DNA of 13,711 nucleotides. Origin: Thermococci archaeon (GTDB lineage: Archaea > Methanobacteriota_B > Thermococci > Thermococcales > Thermococcaceae). The notes under the pieces were generated by a model. That model made no database searches. It saw only the letters and a program-made list of their open reading frames with translations, and was not told the DNA's origin. The stretch's first letter is position 1; the number at the start of each line of letters is the position of its first letter. Below are positions 12,600-13,711 of this stretch, in pieces. The translations under genes and the position numbers were made by a program. The stretch is from NCBI GenBank assembly GCA_003663525.1, contig QMUF01000027.1, positions 1 to 13,711 on the forward strand, read 5' to 3'.

Positions 12600-12989
12600 A
12601 TGAAGACTTATATTAAAAATGTCCTCAAAATCCTTAGTATCTTGGCCGATGAAATAGTCGTTGGAATATTTCTGTTCTTTATTTTGCCAAGGGCTGGAAT
12701 AGAAGTTCCCCTAAAGCCTGCTCTCGCTGTAATAGGATTTCTTATTTTTAAGGATGTTATTGCCGTTAAATTCCTCTGGGAAGTCTTTGATAAAAGAGTA
12801 GAAGTCGGCCCCGAGACATTGATTGGAAAAGAGGCAATAGTTATTGAGGCTCTTAATCCAAAAGGAGTTGTAAAAGTTGGGAACGAGCTCTGGATTGCCG
12901 AATGCCTGAATGGAGCTGCCAAAAAGAAGGAAAAAGTCAAAATAATCGAGGTTAAGGGCGCTAGACTTCTCGTGAAACGCCAAGAGTAG
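12600..12989 (+). CDS. NfeD-like membrane protein with C-terminal OB-fold domain
   Basis: This 129-residue protein has two hydrophobic segments (about 20-35 and 42-60) and then a compact strand-rich domain matching the NfeD C-terminal OB fold: LIGKEAIVIEALNPKGVVKV, GNELWIAECLNGAAKKKEKV, and IIEVKGARLLVKRQE. This corresponds to the short, truncated NfeD type without the ClpP-like protease domain. Short NfeD proteins usually sit beside a stomatin/prohibitin-like (SPFH) gene and help organise membrane rafts; no such gene is visible here, and the partner is instead the DUF1624 gene upstream. ATG at 12600 is preferred over GTG at 12588, since GAGAGGT precedes the ATG and the GTG has no usable site. 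The last 29 bases overlap the convergent gene on the other strand. Confidence 0.78.
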   Translation: MKTYIKNVLKILSILADEIVVGIFLFFILPRAGIEVPLKPALAVIGFLIFKDVIAVKFLWEVFDKRVEVGPETLIGKEAIVIEALNPKGVVKVGNELWIAECLNGAAKKKEKVKIIEVKGARLLVKRQE

Positions 12990-13392
12990 TTAAAACCATT
13001 ACAATTTCCTCTGGGTTATTTGTTGTGAAGGCCACGTCGACTCCTCTTTTGTGGATGATTATACAGCCTTTAGCTGGAAAATTGAATCTTATTGGGGCCC
13101 AACAACCTACCCAACCTATTTTAACCTCAAAGCTCTCGATATCCTCAATTTTAATCGTTTTCCTAATAATAAAACCCACGGTGCCGCGAAGCCTTATCTC
13201 TCTGTCGTCTATTTCTATTTTAAAACTCAACAAGTCTATCAAAATCATGACAATTACAATAAAAACTGCCACCATAACTTCAAAACCCTCGCCTGCATGA
13301 TAGGTCCCCCAAAGACCCGCCAAAAGACCAATGTATGCTGGAAGCGTGATGAGAAACGTGAATCTGCTGAATCTCCTTTCTTCATAAAGCAT
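12961..13392 (-). CDS. Small membrane protein, possible bacterial-PH-like domain
   Basis: This 143-residue protein has two N-terminal transmembrane segments (about 12-33 and 37-57) with a short loop, followed by a strand-rich cytoplasmic domain: KIEIDDREIRLRGTVGFIIR, KTIKIEDIESFEVKIG, then CIIIHKRGVDVAFTTNNPEE and a final helix. That layout, with the I-D-D-x-E-I strand, an IxxxDIxSFEV strand and an NPEE helix start, resembles membrane-anchored bacterial PH (DUF304/YdbT-like) proteins. The assignment is by pattern only. The ATG at 13392 has no clear ribosome site, but an AT-rich TTTATTAAATTTTAA lies about 30 bases upstream, so a very short or absent leader is likely. It is convergent with the NfeD-like gene and overlaps it by 29 bases. 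Function unknown. Confidence 0.6.
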   Translation of the reverse strand: MLYEERRFSRFTFLITLPAYIGLLAGLWGTYHAGEGFEVMVAVFIVIVMILIDLLSFKIEIDDREIRLRGTVGFIIRKTIKIEDIESFEVKIGWVGCWAPIRFNFPAKGCIIIHKRGVDVAFTTNNPEEIVMVLTTLGVSREV

Positions 13393-13414
13393 AGGGCATC
13401 AAAAAGAGAAAGGG

Positions 13415-13504
13415 TTAAAATTTAATAAAAGTTTCCCATGTCTTAGTATCCTTAAGACCATGTCCCGTAGCTACCACAACGACTCTTTCGTCTTTATCTT
13501 TTTG
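13415..13504 (-). pseudogene. thrC: Threonine synthase, C-terminal fragment
   Basis: The minus strand encodes KDKDERVVVVATGHGLKDTK followed by a TWETFIKF tail and TAA (13415-13417). The VVVVATGHGLKD block is a hallmark of archaeal and many bacterial threonine synthases and normally stands at the very C-terminus, which fits. Only about 28-30 codons remain of an expected roughly 390. Upstream in the frame the sequence turns non-homologous (FRKGSS and beyond, over a hairpin) and meets TAG at 13577-13579. No start codon or ribosome site serves this piece. It is therefore a remnant cut by an insertion or rearrangement whose edge lies near 13505; an intact thrC may exist elsewhere, or its main part may lie beyond an inserted element to the right. 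Confidence 0.65.
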
Positions 13505-13510
13505 GGAAGA

Positions 13511-13530
13511 CCCCTTCCGAAAGGGAGGGG
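13511..13530. repeat. GC-rich inverted repeat with GAAA loop at the thrC break
   Basis: CCCCTTCCGAAAGGGAGGGG folds into an eight-pair stem (one G-U pair when read as plus-strand RNA) capped by a GAAA tetraloop. It begins six bases from the end of threonine synthase homology. Imperfect hairpins immediately inside the ends are typical of IS200/IS605-group elements, which have no terminal inverted repeats, so this may mark the edge of such an element. It could alternatively act in transcription termination. No transposase is visible in the window. Confidence 0.5.
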
Positions 13531-13553
13531 ATGCAAACACTCTAAAGGTGAGC

Positions 13554-13570
13554 ACCGAAAAGTTTAAATA
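13554..13570 (+). promoter_or_regulatory. Strong archaeal promoter (BRE plus TATA)
   Basis: ACCGAAAAG precedes TTTAAATA (13563-13570), a near-consensus Thermococcales BRE/TATA pair. Standard spacing predicts a start near 13592, just ahead of the GC-rich structured stretch. No protein frame longer than a few codons follows directly (ATG at 13586 stops after six codons), so the first product appears to be RNA or a long structured leader. Confidence 0.6.
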
Positions 13571-13591
13571 CTCTTGCTAGTAGTAATGAGT

Positions 13592-13711
13592 GCTTCAATA
13601 ATTTGAAAAGTAGCCGGCGATTCCCTCGTTGGAGAGATAGCCGGTAGTGGCCGTGTGAACCGGCCAGTGAGAGTGAGGCTACCGGCAACGGGATGCTGAA
13701 TGAACTCTCAC
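13592..13711 (+). ncRNA. Candidate structured RNA or structured leader, cut by window end
   Basis: Behind the strong promoter, 13611-13690 has 50 G or C in 80 bases, far above its surroundings, a usual sign of structured RNA in hyperthermophiles. Nested pairings are visible. GCCGGTAG (13640-13647) pairs perfectly with CTACCGGC (13679-13686), and inside it TGGCCG (13648-13653) with CGGCCA (13661-13666). Outside it, CCTCGTT (13624-13630) pairs with AACGGG (13687-13692) with one bulged T. The 12-base bulge starts with GTGAGAGT (13667-13674), complementary to ACTCTCAC (13704-13711), giving a potential pseudoknot. It does not resemble tRNA, 5S, SRP or RNase P RNA as far as I can recall. It may be a stand-alone RNA, a transposon-associated RNA, or the leader of a gene beyond the window. 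Confidence 0.45.

Noticed and set aside
12608..12983. Minus-strand open frames opposite the NfeD-like gene
   Set aside because: They are shadows of the NfeD OB-fold gene, which has the recognisable motifs and ribosome site.
13586..13606. ATG at 13586 as the start of a protein gene behind the strong promoter
   Set aside because: The frame stops after six codons and lies before the predicted transcription start.
13590..13610. CRISPR-repeat-like sequence (GCTTCAATAATTTGAAAAG)
   Set aside because: It superficially resembles Thermococcales repeats ending in TTGAAAG, but occurs once, with no spacers or second copy.
13640..13686. H/ACA or C/D guide RNA
   Set aside because: There is no ACA-type box at the right distance from the hairpin base and no clear C/D box pair; the large one-sided bulge does not fit the H/ACA pocket.

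Overview
The window looks like chromosomal DNA of a hyperthermophilic euryarchaeon, most probably a member of the Thermococcales (Thermococcus, Pyrococcus or Palaeococcus). The reasons are GGAGGTGAT-like ribosome sites, TTTAAATA-type TATA boxes preceded by purine-rich BRE sequence, Lys/Glu/Ile-rich proteins, densely packed genes, and a GC-rich structured RNA candidate in an otherwise AT-rich background. The assignment is inference; no rRNA gene is present to confirm it.

The centre (about 350 to 10100) is one large 2-oxoacid/acetoin-dehydrogenase-type locus. On the minus strand, 4421 to 354 runs: E1 alpha, E1 beta, a VOC-fold protein, a tryptophan-rich multi-spanning membrane protein, a DUF6506 protein and possibly a 38-codon small ORF. 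Diverging from it on the plus strand, 4596 to 7011 runs: a free-standing lipoyl domain, an E2 acyltransferase without its own lipoyl domain, a Lin0512-family protein and an AcoX-like ATP-NAD-kinase-fold protein. Converging on that from the right (minus strand, 10100 to 7008) is a second operon: E1 alpha, E1 beta, a second free-standing lipoyl domain and a lipoate-protein ligase. So two E1 enzymes and two mobile lipoyl carriers surround a single E2, with a lipoylation enzyme supplied locally. No dihydrolipoamide dehydrogenase (E3) is encoded here. The substrates cannot be read from sequence. AcoX and the AcoA-like E1 suggest acetoin or a related 2-oxo or alpha-hydroxyketone compound. The VOC, DUF6506, Lin0512 and Trp-rich membrane proteins suggest an undescribed catabolic pathway.

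Right of this locus lie an SPL-type radical SAM gene and an M23-peptidase-fold gene (minus, 11792 to 10206). They share a bidirectional TATA region with a plus-strand pair: a DUF1624 (HGSNAT-like) membrane protein and an NfeD-like protein (11851 to 12989). A small membrane protein with a possible PH-like domain (minus, 13392 to 12961) overlaps the NfeD gene tail to tail.

Both window ends carry remnants. Positions 51 to 279 encode the C-terminal half of a PPC/DUF296 DNA-binding domain with no start codon. Positions 13415 to about 13504 encode only the last 30 or so codons of threonine synthase. That homology stops just before a GNRA-capped hairpin, followed by a strong promoter and a GC-rich RNA candidate that can form nested helices plus a pseudoknot. 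This edge looks like the boundary of an inserted, possibly mobile, element that continues beyond the window.
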